Shown here: positions 11,484 through 21,940 of the stretch, one piece after another
Layout: each line of letters opens with the position of its first letter
How positions within the stretch are numbered: position 1 is the stretch's first letter
NCBI RefSeq assembly: GCF_030253575.1
Contig: NC_080561.1
Location: 12,448,001-12,512,000, forward strand
Reading direction: 5' to 3'
Length of the DNA: 64,000 nucleotides
DNA from: Rhododendron vialii
Taxonomy: Eukaryota; Streptophyta; Magnoliopsida; Ericales; Ericaceae
Program-made: the position numbers and the translations under genes
Notes under the pieces: generated by a model
The model's input: only the letters and a program-made list of their open reading frames with translations
Told to the model about the DNA's origin: nothing
Databases searched by the model: none

Positions 11484-13490
11484 AAATTACCGGGTACAAC
11501 GGAAGCAGAAGTGGTTGTAAAATGGCACTGCATGAGCAGATGAAAGGATTTCGTATGCACTGATTTTTGTTAACTATTTATAATGTGTTTTGTCCAGTAA
11601 GTTGGTGTTTGAATTTGAACAATAGTAAGACAGTTAGTGATTGTTTTGTCCAGATGATAGTAGGTGCTGGTTTGTGGGTACAGTGAAGTGGTGTTAAAGA
11701 TAGGTTACAGGAAGGTAGGTTACAGAGTAGTCAGATAGAAGGGAGACAGATAATGACAGTAGTGAGGAAATGTGGGTGGTTGTGGGGTTGGTAGTGCATG
11801 GGTGGAGTATTTCATTTCTGGTGTTGGTGCACTATTGTGGGTGGTCTAAATCAGTCCAACCTCTATCATAAACAACTTTATGAAAAAGGGTAGTTACCAA
11901 ATAAAGGATTAGCCCTTCTGGTTCTTTTGCTGTTACTTATCATCTACTCATCTCCATTTATGACCTGTTTTGCTTTGATTGCTGAGCACCATTGGGTTGC
12001 ATGTTGTGTAATTGGTTTCTTTGTAGCTGCCTTACATTGGTATTCCGTTTATAGTAGGTATCAATTTTGTATTGACTTATACTTGGAGGGTTGTTCCTTG
12101 GAATGTTTAAGCTTTTGAGGGGAGGGGGGGGGGGGGGGCATGTCCGTAGTTGTTGTTACTGGTACTGATGCTACCTGTTAGTGCTCTGTAGCTGCTGTGG
12201 AAATGGTTTCTTACAGCTATTGATGTTCTGCCATTGGTATTATGTCTTGGATATTGCTTTGACTGCTCATGTTATGGCTACCTAGATTATGTTCCGACTG
12301 TATGCAGTCTAGTAAATGCAAGCCATTTGTAGCAGGGACTTGGTGATGGGGAGAAGGTACTTGTCTAGTTCTGTCAGTTTTTTGGTCATTATTTTTTGGA
12401 TTCTGCTATCCATTTGGTACAGTCTGCATAACAAGTTTTTTGCAACATGTGAAACCATTCACGGTTTGTTGGAATACTTGCCACCAGGGAAAAGGTTTTT
12501 ATCTGCATGATTGGGTTTTGTTTCCTGTGTTGTCAGAGAAGTGCTAATGTAGGGTTTTTGTTGTTTTTTGTTGCCAAAGGAGCTTGTTCTTGCAAGTTCA
12601 GTTGAAGCTCAAAGTTGTGGAAACTTTTTATGGCGTTCATGTAAATTACTTGTCCTGAGATTGTACAGGTGGTATTCACATCTTAAAAGTGGTAAATGGA
12701 TTAGTTGGAAAAGTTACTTGAAGTTCTTCTACGACATCACTTTCAGTACTTGGAGGACACTTTGACACTCTTATATATTTTCCTATCTTTTGGAACACTT
12801 CAGAGGACACTGTCTAATCATTCGAACTCTTTACATTTGAATAATATATTGGAATGCTAAACACATACTTTCTTTTAACTGCAATACCATATTATAATTT
12901 CAAATGGAGCACGTCATAATTTTTTACTATTATGAACAAACATTTTTATGGCCGGTTCAATGATTAACGAAGCAATATAAATAATTAGTCCAAATAGATG
13001 TGGGATATGTACAAAAAACATGGATCCGAACTTCCCATTTGGAAGAAGACTTGAAATTGGAGAGAGTTGTCGTATAGGGCCGCCACCACAGAAGACCCCA
13101 AATCCATCGTTGGTCTTCCACATGCTTGGATGATGCCCAACTTCAGAGAAAAGTGGAGAGAGTTCTCACAACAGATGGGGGTTGTTGTGGAACGACCCAT
13201 ACAGTTATCACCTGCCCGATTGCCAGCACCACAACCCCTAACAACCGAAATTGATATGACAAACAACTCTCGTTCCCGACTACGAAGACAGATTGATGGG
13301 GGTGATAATTACGGCCCTCCACATTGTCACCTTTCCTAGTATGTACTAATTTATTTGGGTTTAAAAGGCCAACTAAAAAGATACAAAAGACTTTCTATGG
13401 TTTGTCAAGACTACACTTTTTATCTTTAACGATGAAAATTTTTTTTTTACTGGAGACCAAGTCCATATTTGTAGACTAAGTGAAAAGGGT
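11484..13490. other. Gene-poor region with a poly-G tract and repeat block C
   Basis: No gene recognised. A run of about 18 G lies near 12121-12138. Segments 11835-11910 and 12745-12875 reappear, adjacent to each other, at 17065-17280 (block C), so about 830 bp here is extra relative to that copy. An unrecognised 90-codon ORF at 13067-13339 on the plus strand has no motif I can name. Confidence 0.5.
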
Positions 13491-13493
13491 GAA

Positions 13494-15080
13494 AAGTTAG
13501 GTGGTGGTTCTTTCAAGACCAAGACAAAGTCCATAATTCCAAAATACTACATTATATATATGTAAGGACCACATGTTTATTGTCTAAAGACCACGTCTTA
13601 TTGTATGGCATCTTTCAAGACCAAGTCTTTATTGCCAAAAGAAGCTAGGTGGTGGTTCTTTGAAGACCAAGACCAAGTACATATTCCCAAACACTACATT
13701 ATATATGTTAACGGACCACATATTAATTGTCTAAAGACCACGTCTTATTTTACCCTTCTGTTATGGCTACCTAGATTTATTTTACAAACAATCACAAACA
13801 AGCTACTAATTTATCGGGCAGAGCAAGACTGTATCGGGCAATTCTTGGCTGTTTGGCCTTCGATACCCCAGGAAATAGAACCCGTCGGTAATGCTCAGGA
13901 AAAAGACCGAAAGGCCCTTGAAATGGCATGCTACGATAACCGGGTTTGGCAAGGCGGAACTAGATTTTCTTCGCCGATTGGGCTAGGCTATGCCAATCGT
14001 TATCGTCCACCGCCTAGCGAATGCCATAATGCCATAGTGCCAAAGACCACGTCTTATTTTGTGGCATCTGGCTTTATTGCCAAAAGAAGTTACCAGGTGG
14101 TTCTTTGAATACCAAGACCAAGTCTATATTCCCAAGGACTACAATATATATGTTTAAACATCACATGTTTAGTATCTAAAGACCACGTCTTATTTTGTGG
14201 CATCTGTCTATTGCCAAAAGAAGTTAGGCGGTGGTTCTTTGAAGACCAAGACCAAGTTCATATTTTTAAAGACTACATTATATATGTTTACAAACCACAT
14301 TTTTAGTATCTAAAGACCACGTCTTATTTTGTGGCATCTGGCTTTATTGCCAAAAGAAGTTACCAGGTGGTTCTTTGAATACCAAAACCAAGTCTATATT
14401 CCCAAGGACTACAATATATATGTTTAAACACCACATGTTTAGTATCTAAAGACCACGTCTTATTTTGTGGCATCTGTCTTTATTGCCAAAAGAAGTTAGG
14501 TGGTGGTTCTTGGTTCTTTGAAGACCAAGACCAAGTTCATATTCTTAAAGACTACATTATATATGTTTACAAACCACATTTTTAGTATCATAAGACTTGT
14601 GGCATCTGGCTTTATTGCCAAAAGAAGTTACCAAGTGGTCTTTGAATACCAAGACCAAGTCTATATTCCCAAGGACTACAACATATATGTTTAAACACCA
14701 CATGTTTAGTATCTAAAGACCACGTCTTATTTTGTGGCATCTGTCTATTGCCAAAAGAATTTTGGTGGTGGTTCTTTGAATACCAAGACTAAGTTCATAT
14801 TTCCAAATACTACATTATATATGTTTAAGGACCACATTGTTAGTATCTATGGACCACGTCTGATTTTGTGGCATCTGTCTTTATTGCCAAAATAAGTTAG
14901 GTGGTGGTTCTTTGAATACCAAGACCAAGTCCATATTTCTGAAGACTACATTATATATAATCAAAGACCACATGTTTATTGTCTAAAGACCTCGTCTTAT
15001 TGTATGGCAAGTGAATCACAAACATGTGGGGGTCGTGGGTTCTTTGAAGACGAAGACCAAGTCCATATTGCCAAAAGACT
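13494..15080 (+). repeat. Tandem array of the ~135-bp repeat (about ten units)
   Basis: The unit contains GGTGGTTCTTTGAAGACC, CCAAGTCCATATT, GACTACATTATATATG, GACCACATGTTTA and AAGACCACGTCTTATT. The CCACGTCTT landmark falls at 13591, 13738, 14047, 14183, 14317, 14453, 14720, 14854 and 14990: spacings of 134-136 bp, one doubled, one broken by unrelated DNA. Units diverge, with small deletions (for example near 14590). Short ORFs across the array are chance readings of the repeat. Confidence 0.9.
13756..14040. other. Unrelated GC-richer segment inside the 135-bp array
   Basis: Between two repeat units lies about 285 bp that resembles no part of the repeat and is clearly richer in G+C than its surroundings. 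It is free of stops in one plus-strand frame (part of a longer open frame, 13605-14108), but I recognise no domain. Possible sources are organelle DNA (nuclear mitochondrial insertion) or a captured gene piece. I cannot decide. Confidence 0.45.
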
Positions 15081-15119
15081 ACACTCTATGTATCTGTGGG
15101 CCACATGTTTATTGTATTC

Positions 15120-15260
15120 ATTGATTTCATATCTAACCCAGTACCTACTAAAGTGGCTATCTACTAATTGATTTCTTCTTTGGTATGGCCGGTCTTGGGA
15201 ACAAATCACTAAAGTCGCCATGTACAGTATTATATTCACTTGTCATGTCGATCCCCAGCA
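15120..15260. repeat. Repeat block D, copy 1
   Basis: This segment (CATATCTAACC...AGTACCTAC; CACTAAAGT; TATTATATT; ACTTGTC; TCGATCCC) recurs in expanded form at about 18005-18365. In both places it lies downstream of 135-bp repeat units. Confidence 0.6.
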
Positions 15261-15455
15261 GCTTGATTGTTTGTTTGTGCAACGGAAGTCGTATGCATAA
15301 TTGTTACGACCACCTGTCCTGCAACATCTAGAGGAGGATGTGGTTGGTTTTCGGAGCCAATGACGCTGCCAGTGGTCGAAGGAAAAGATGGCGAAGTCGG
15401 CACGGAGTTGAGTTCCAGCCCCTAGCTGGTCAAAGGGGGATATTTGTAGGTTCAT

Positions 15456-15806
15456 TCAAGGTAGTGCCTCTGCCTCCTTTGACTTTCGCGACCGAGTGTT
15501 AGGGGCCTTAGCTATGTTCAGTTCCTCGCCCGTTGTCTTTACTTTCACATTCCACCAATGCGAATAATTTTGCTCTTTAATCAGCGCCTTTGCTGGTAGT
15601 TTTCCATAAAATTGATGACTTTGTAGGTTCACTGCATGCGTGACTGCCTGTCGGCTTACGTGATTTTGTGTCGTGCTCAAAGAACCACCTTTCATATATG
15701 CAAATGAAAATTTCCTTAAACATCTGTTACATACAATAGTGTCTTTCTCGGGGTGTCCGTGATTAGATTTTAGGATTGACTGGTAATTTGTGGTAGTCAT
15801 ATCCAT
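15456..15806 (-). CDS. Hypothetical 116-aa ORF with a BED-like zinc-finger pattern
   Basis: The leftward ORF starts at the ATG at 15806-15804. It contains CNRCLRKF followed about 20 residues later by histidines (NHVSRQAVTH), a C-x2-C...H-x-H spacing reminiscent of BED fingers from hAT transposases or host regulators. A tryptophan expected upstream in BED fingers is not evident. The tail is basic and lysine-rich (RSRKSKEAE). A second short open frame continues leftward (15455-15243). No promoter or splice sites are convincing. It could equally be a chance ORF in a transposon remnant. Confidence 0.3.
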   Translation of the reverse strand: MDMTTTNYQSILKSNHGHPEKDTIVCNRCLRKFSFAYMKGGSLSTTQNHVSRQAVTHAVNLQSHQFYGKLPAKALIKEQNYSHWWNVKVKTTGEELNIAKAPNTRSRKSKEAEALP

Positions 15807-16339
15807 GTTTCTAACTGGTTCATCTAGTTGTTATTTTTAACATAGAGGAAAATATAAAATACAGCAATTTTTTATAGACCACTAATACAAACCAATATGT
15901 TCACTGACATTCAAGTATGCCAGTAAAATCCCTTATTTTTCAAAATTTGACTGACCAATGTTGAAGGCCAAAAACTGTTGTCTGCATTTATTTTGCTAGT
16001 CCTCAATTGGTCACCAAAAAATATTCAACTGACAACCGCACAGATTTGGAATACCGTGCATTGGTTCTAAACTTCTATGATAGCATCAGACCACAATGAG
16101 TTCATCAAATGAAGACAGTCCAGACAACATAAAATCATCTACTTTGCAATATTGAGCGTCACAACATTCCATTTCAAGTCCTCTTGATCGGTAATGTTTA
16201 ACACCATTGAGTCAACAAGTTAATTTCGCTTATCAACTAGGTTAACAACAACGCAATACCTATGTTCAATATCAGTCAACAAAACCAGTAGAAACAGCTG
16301 CATGCACAATTAATGATTTCGAAATAACTATTATGAAAA
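15807..16339. other. Spacer
   Basis: AT-rich, no gene, RNA or repeat that I can support. Confidence 0.4.
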
Positions 16340-16450
16340 GTTAGTTGGTGGTTCTTTGCAGACGAAGACCAAGTCCATATTGGCAATGACTACACTTTTT
16401 GTATCTGAATACCACATGTTTATTTTATAAAGACCACGTCGTATAAATGG
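16340..16450 (+). repeat. Single 135-bp repeat unit
   Basis: One diverged unit (GTTAGTTGGTGGTTCTTTG, CAAGTCCATATTGGC, GACTACAC, AAGACCACGTCG), same orientation as the big arrays, directly upstream of blocks A and B. Confidence 0.8.
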
Positions 16451-16459
16451 TCGGTCCAA

Positions 16460-16660
16460 TGGACATTTTCCTATCCCTAGTCCTATAAATGGTCGATCCA
16501 ATGGGACAACATAATGAATGCATTGCAGACAGGACATCCCATATTAATGACATTCCAACCATATTCATGCTAGATTGGTAGAATGGTCGAGATTATGTTT
16601 CACCCAACATCAACCCTAATAAAGGATAAGTCAGAAAACGAAGCAGACTAATATTTTCCC
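16460..16660. repeat. Repeat block A, copy 1
   Basis: Matches 22733-22945 closely (ATTTTCCTATCCC, CCAATGGGACAACATAATG, GCAGACAGGACATCCC, CAACATCAACCCTAATAAAG, AAGCAGACTAATATTTTCCC). In both places it directly follows 135-bp units. Confidence 0.85.
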
Positions 16661-16759
16661 CCTACCACATACATTATATGGTCTACAGAGATGTTTGATG
16701 TAGTTGTCTTAAATGACGATCTTCGTTATTTTCGAAATTTCAATAAATTTGGTTGAGGT

Positions 16760-17060
16760 TCACCCTTGTCCTGTCCAAACCAATCGTACATACTTCACAG
16801 TGAAAATAAAGTAGTTTGAATGGTAATTGTTTCCAAGCCTAAATAACGTCTCCGAAAACCATTCACTTTCATTTCACTTGAGCAATCTCGTAACCGAACA
16901 TGCTTTCCAGTCAATGCGACCTCATATCCAAGTTCATCATAACCGGAATACATAGCCACATTCTCTAAAAGTGAAGATCGTATTGCAATTTTCAAAAACT
17001 TATCCTGCTCAAAGACATCCACGCAAGCATCCTGACCACCAAAAGAACACTACACAGACT
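16760..17060. repeat. Repeat block B, copy 1
   Basis: Matches 29605-29917 at high identity. Here blocks A and B are about 100 bp apart; in the other copy they are 6.7 kb apart. The block contains a conserved leftward ORF, annotated separately. Confidence 0.85.
16795..17022 (-). CDS. Conserved ORF of block B, copy 1 (unrecognised)
   Basis: A 75-codon leftward ORF. Its core (EQDKFLKIAI, YDELGYEVALTGKHVRLRDC, KVNGF) is kept in frame and nearly unchanged at 29894-29700. Composition looks coding rather than random, but I recognise no family. It may be an exon of a captured gene. Confidence 0.35.
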   Translation of the reverse strand: MDVFEQDKFLKIAIRSSLLENVAMYSGYDELGYEVALTGKHVRLRDCSSEMKVNGFRRRYLGLETITIQTTLFSL

Positions 17061-17064
17061 ACTG

Positions 17065-17280
17065 TGGGTGGTATATGTACAATTAGTCCACCCTCCATCA
17101 TATTCAAGTTTATGAAAAAAAGTAGTTACCAGATAAAGTTATTGTAAGACATCAGTTTCTGTCCTTCGAGGATACTTTGACACTCTTATGTATTTTCCTA
17201 TCTTTTGGAAGACTTCAGAGGACTGTGTAATCATTCTAACTCTTTACATTTGATTACTAAATTGGAATGCTAAATTTTGT
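17065..17280. repeat. Repeat block C, copy 2
   Basis: Joins the two halves of block C that are separated at 11835-11910 and 12745-12875 (TTTATGAAAAA, GTAGTTACCA; ACTTTGACACTCTTAT, TATTTTCCTATCTTTTGG, TCTTTACATTTGA). Confidence 0.75.
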
Positions 17281-17423
17281 CGATGTTAAATAACCAAAAA
17301 AAACTTACATTCTAGTGGTTAGTGTTCAACAACTAGAGGCAAGAATTCGATCAGACCATTCGATTGATAATGAGAGTAGTGACAGAGAATGGATACTTAT
17401 AGTGAGACAAATTGAGGAAAATG

Positions 17424-17535
17424 AATTAGGTTGAAGTTAGATGGTGGTTTTTTGAATACCAATACCAAGTTTATATTGCCAAAGGACTACACTCTATGTA
17501 TTTATGGACCACATCTTTATTGTATAAAGACCACA
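17424..17535 (+). repeat. Single 135-bp repeat unit
   Basis: One diverged unit (GTTAGATGGTGG, CAAGTTTATATTGCC, GGACTACACTCTATG, AAGACCACATCGTA) in the same orientation as the others. It lies between blocks C and D, matching the order at 11.8-15.3 kb. Confidence 0.75.
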
Positions 17536-17552
17536 TCGTACTTGCTCATAAT

Positions 17553-17937
17553 AAATCGGAGAATGGTAGTTGAGGTGCTCAACTCCATAGTACTGTTAGT
17601 ACTTTCCCTGTGGAACTATGTACGAATAATGTCATAATATTTGTGAAGATTTATTGGTAGGGTCCAGTTCTTTGAATATTCAATGGCCTTCCCCTTTTTA
17701 AATGGGCAGCTGGAATAGGGGATGCCTCACAATTAATATTCCATACCCCACAGTTATGTAAAAAACAAATTGGTCATTGTCATTCAAAGTTGTAGTCTGT
17801 GCAAAAAAACAATGTAGTGTGTGAGTAATATTTAGTTGGTCTTACTATGTCAGAGAATGGTAGTTGAGGTGCTCGACTCCATAGTACATTTACTACTTTC
17901 ACTGCGAAACTATGTATAAATAATGTCATTGTGTTAG
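17553..17937. repeat. Local direct duplication (block E)
   Basis: Segment 17553-17637 (GAATGGTAGTTGAGGTGCTC, TCCATAGTAC, ATAATGTCAT) is repeated at 17850-17937, about 210 bp of unrelated sequence apart. Confidence 0.75.
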
Positions 17938-18004
17938 TCAAAATGTCATAATGTCAGTGCTGACTCCTTAATTTTTATTAATTTTTTTGGGGTGTACACC
18001 AAAG

Positions 18005-18420
18005 AAATAAAGTAGACTAATTGATTGCATATCTAACCTAGTACGTACATGGTATAAATGTGTAATTTATAGTAGTAAATGATGTCTATAAACCCACAAA
18101 CATTAACTAAAATCCAAACTTAACTTTCCTAACTTCTTTGTCTTACCGAAATTCTACTTGCTGCGCGTCAACAAGATGTAGTCCGCTTCGGTTCACAAAC
18201 CCTTAAACGAGCAAGTAAATCCAAACTTCATAAATGGTCTTCCTTCACAATCTATTGTTATATATTGTTGGGTTATTCTTCTTCGGTAAGGGCGGTGTTG
18301 GTAAAAAACCACTAAAGTGGCTATCTACATTATTATATTAACTTGTCGTCTCGATCCCTTGCATCTTCATGGAAGTTGCAGTCATGTATAAAGATTATTG
18401 TATAAAGACGACGTACAGTG
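18005..18420. repeat. Repeat block D, copy 2, plus 135-bp repeat fragment
   Basis: Block D sequence is split over 18005-18050 and 18285-18365. A short plus-strand remnant of the 135-bp unit (ATTGTATAAAGACGACGT) follows at about 18388. Confidence 0.55.
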
Positions 18421-19080
18421 AACCGCTTGGTTTTGGTTTTGGCCTCTTCAGGGGAGGGAATATTGTTCCTTGTATTTTGTGTGTTCCTTGGTTTTTTGTG
18501 AGTAGTGTGTCCTGGTTGGATCGCAGGGTGGTGTTGGTTTTGGTTTTGGTTTGGGTTGGTCCTGGATATGTCCCTTCCTTGTTGTCATTGTAGTATTATG
18601 GGATTGGAGTCACATCTGTACAATGCTGATACATGGACTTGATGATGTTTGTGAAGAATATACACTACTACATTTTCACGTTCTGCTACTGAAAATGAAG
18701 GAGCCAAATGTGGTGAATGTTTTCTGAACATGAAGGTGTGTTAATGTAGGATACACTCTTGTCTATATGTTGTCTGGAACTAAACAATTTTTTGCCCAAT
18801 ATTTGATTTTTAAGTGGGATTTCAGCTTTGGAGTTGGACATTGGGATTATTTTGACTCAGCACTGTGTATAGAATGAAAATTACCACCGCTTTGGGTGGA
18901 TTGTTTAATTGGTTTATGGGTTTTTGAGTTTGATTTTGGTGTGTGTGGGCTACCACAGCCCCGGGTGGATCGGGGCGGCCTGAAAAATAAAGTGTTTTGA
19001 TTTCAAAATCGGATAAATTGGAAGTTTAAGTTCGACCAACTTCACCCCCCTAACTATCAAATTCCAGCAACTTGACCCCC
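18421..19080. other. GT-rich spacer
   Basis: G/T-biased plus strand (18430-18580 especially). No gene, RNA or duplicated block recognised. Confidence 0.4.
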
Positions 19081-19087
19081 TCGCCCA

Positions 19088-19582
19088 TTTTCCGTCCAAT
19101 TTTGTTACGGCCCCTTTGGAACGAGTGATTTCGAGCGAGAAGAAAGGAGAGGGTGAGGAATCCGACTCTCACCCACGTTTGGGAGAGCCATCAGGTGAGA
19201 AAGGGGTGGGGAAGGAGAGAAACCGTTTCCTCACAGGACCCCATTCCTGAATCGCGCCGGATGTGGCGCGATTCCGTGAGAAAAGAAAAGAAGGCGCGCG
19301 TGCAGGCCACGCCGGAGTTGCTCGCTCGTCGCCGGAGTTGCTAGCTCGTCGCCGGTGTTGCGAGATCGTCGCCGGAGTTTACAGATCTTGGTCACCGGAG
19401 AGAGTTTCTCGCCGGAGAGGGTTTGATTTCTCCCGGTTGTTTGGATTGCACAGTGAGAAATCACTCCCCTCTCTTCTCCTTTCTCGCCATTAATGGAGAA
19501 GACTCCCCTTTCTTCCCTTTCTTCTCCTTTCTCACCCCTCCCTCCAAAGGGGCCGTTAGGGATTTGGATGGAAAATTGAAAA
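19088..19582. mobile_element. Probable TIR element (GGCCCCTTTGGA ends)
   Basis: Inverted ends face each other: TTTTCCGTCCAATTTTGTTA with CGGCCCCTTTGGA on the left, and TCCAAAGGGGCCG with TTTGGATGGAAAATTG on the right. The interior is G/A-rich on the left and C/T-rich on the right, giving a long imperfect hairpin. No transposase. A target-site duplication is not clear. Confidence 0.5.
19311..19378 (+). repeat. 20-bp minisatellite (3.4 units)
   Basis: Units GCCGGAGTTGCTCGCTCGTC start at 19311, 19331, 19351 and 19371 with few changes. Locally the most GC-rich DNA in the region, inside the probable TIR element. Confidence 0.85.
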
Positions 19583-19589
19583 AGTGGAT

Positions 19590-20040
19590 GGAAAAATACG
19601 TTAACATACCAAATTACCCTTATACTCCTTTCAAAAACCCCATCCTCTCTCTCTGTCTGTCTCTCTCCTCCTCCACACCAGCCCTCTGCTCTACACCAGG
19701 TACACGATCTCTCTGTCTCTCTCTCTCTCTCTCTCCTCCCTTTACAATACACAGTCTACCTCTTCCTCTCTCTACCCCGCAACAGAAAACCACCCTAAAC
19801 CTTTCACCTCCTCCACGGTTTTTGTCCTCCCTCTACCCCACCAGAAAACCTTAAACCTATTTTTCACGGTTCACCACCTCCGCTCACGCCCTCCACGGTT
19901 ATCTCCACCTCTACCTCTTCCTCCCCACCAGTACACCACCTGTTTACCTCCATTTTCCTCCTATCTGTCCTCCATTTACTCTACACAAACCGGATAGTTA
20001 CCCAAAAACAAAAACCCAACCAGATTATCCCCTTTTTAAA
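19590..20040. other. Pyrimidine-rich tract upstream of GRF pseudogene
   Basis: Long C/T-biased stretch with CT dinucleotide runs (about 19645-19735) and repeated CTCCACGGTT motifs (19811, 19893). Open frames across it are compositional artefacts. It could be a pyrimidine-rich plant 5' leader of the GRF pseudogene that follows. Confidence 0.4.
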
Positions 20041-20068
20041 AGCCCCTTTTAAATTCCCAACCCAAAAA

Positions 20069-20679
20069 ATGAGTAGTACCTCTAGTTACACCAACAACTA
20101 CATGCAGCAGTACAATGGAGATGAAAGATGCGATTGTGGATGAAAAGCAGTGATGAGACCCTCATTAACTGTGAAAAATTCAAGTAGAAGGTTCCTTGGT
20201 TGTGTAATCTATAAGGTAATTTAGTTGAATGTTTTGTTGTCTATATAATTTTGTGTTTCCTAAATGCTATTGTTTTGTATGTTTACTAACAAGTTCGAAT
20301 TTTTCAGCAAAAGAATGGCTGCAAGTTCTTCGTATGGGTGGATCTACCAACATGCGAAAGAGGGTTGGAATATGCTAAGATCATGCAAGCAAAAAAGGAA
20401 GAACTCGAGAGACAAATTGAAGACTTGAAGATGATGAATAATGAGTTGGGAAGAGGAATACAAAAATTGAAAAAAGAAAATGATGCATTGTTCGTGAAGT
20501 AAGCAGAGTTGACTGAGATTAATGTCAACCTACTAGGACAGACTGGGCCAAGGAGGACAACAAATAGGCTAACAAATTTGACAACGCTTGTTGTAGTAGT
20601 CATCGTTGTGTTTGTGGTTTGTGTGCTACTGTCAACCCCAAAGCACACCCATGGTAAAAAACTGTTGTATTTGGTGTGA
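20069..20679 (+). pseudogene. GRF-type zinc finger with coiled coil and C-terminal membrane anchor, broken
   Basis: Exon 1 (20069-20215) and exon 2 (20308-20679) join in phase across a GT-AG intron. Together they give a GRF zinc finger: RCDCG..., then SRRFLGC, then across the intron GCKFFVWVDLP, followed by a charged coiled coil (QAKKEELERQIEDLK...) and a hydrophobic anchor (LTTLVVVVIVVFVVCVLL) near the C terminus. This layout is a common small plant family of unknown role. The GRF finger binds nucleic acid in characterised proteins. Two in-frame stops break it: TGA at 20141-20143 inside the finger and TAA at 20500-20502 after the coiled coil. Otherwise length and splicing are normal, so inactivation looks recent. 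Confidence 0.82.
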
Positions 20680-21680
20680 AGCTATGTTATGACATGCAGT
20701 TGAGTACTAGTAGTTTTTGTGTGCTATGTTATGAAGATTTGTTTGTGGTTCTTGTGCTAGTGTGAAGCTATGTTATAACCGTTTATAATAGCAGTTTTGG
20801 ATCTAAAAGATGGCAGTTTTGAACCAGAATACCCTGCAGTTTTGAAGCTCCAAACACTACACTTACTATAGTCCCACAACTTGCATCTGGTAAACCACAA
20901 AACTGCAGTTTTGTGGGTAAATGACTTGTTCAAATTTGCAGTTTTTAAACTCATTAAAACAAAAAAGGTTGACATAGTTAATCAAAAAACCTTTCCCCTG
21001 TGTTCATGTCACATGAACTGGAAAAGCATTTACCATGCAAATTGTAATGAAATCCATACCAGGCAAAGTATAAATTTTCATGGTTCTCAAATAGCACTCT
21101 ATAATCCAGTTAACAAACGAGATTCGACTACTAACAAGGAGAACACCTTCTTACTTTATGTCACGGTAAAGATCACCGCTATAGTAAACCTTTTCTCTTT
21201 TTCTTTTGTACCCATCAGTTCCCTTTTTATAGGGATGGTTATGGAACACTTCTGTCACATACCTAATATAATTATATACATGCAGTTGACATTTATAATT
21301 GTATATTAATGGTTTAAGAAAAAGATAAGAGAAAGACTGAATGACCCAAAAAATGAAATGTTCACTTGGTTTTCATGTGATTCTGCATGATTGTATATAG
21401 ACTCATAAAAAGAGTAGGTCTGTAAGTGTAAGAAAATGTTACCAAGCTTAACCCATTTTGCAGGCCATTAATTGCAGCTTGTGAATGGTGCCAAGGTATC
21501 CATATCATGACCCAATTGTGTACCATATCATTGTATGTGCCTCTTTTCTATGGTTGAAGTCCAGTGATCAAAAGAATCCATCCTTCAATGGCTGGAAAAG
21601 TTCACTGAAATTCACAGACAGTGCAAAAGAACGAGTCCCCTTAACGATGGAAAAACCAAATTCAATAGATTGGCCGGAAG
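20680..21680. other. Spacer with GCAGTTTTG-rich patch
   Basis: Between 20785 and 20950 the motif GCAGTTTTG and its complement recur several times. Otherwise no gene, RNA or duplicated block recognised. Confidence 0.4.
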
Positions 21681-21682
21681 AG

Positions 21683-21685
<3 letters not shown>

Positions 21686-21743
<58 letters not shown>
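21686..21743 (+). repeat. (GA)n microsatellite
   Basis: About 58 bp of uninterrupted GA. The ORFs running through it are artefacts. Confidence 0.97.
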
Positions 21744-21747
<4 letters not shown>

Positions 21748-21940
21748 TGGGAATGAGAAATGTCGTTTTGTTTTTCAGATGGAGATGAGATGGGAACTTG
21801 GGTTTGGAGAATTGATTCAACCTATTTCCCATGCTTGTCTGCCCAGCAGTTTTCCTCGTCCCCATCGTGTTTCCACTCTCTCTCTCTCTGTCTCTACTCC
21901 CCGCAGAACCCATTCGTCGGCGCTTACAAAAAACAAAAAA

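Noticed and set aside
13605..14108. 167-codon ORF across the 135-bp array
   Set aside because: It runs from repeat units through the inserted segment and back into repeat units. No domain, no promoter.
19231..19854. Long ORFs on both strands (up to 173 codons)
   Set aside because: Purine/pyrimidine-biased low-complexity DNA suppresses stops. No domain in any frame.
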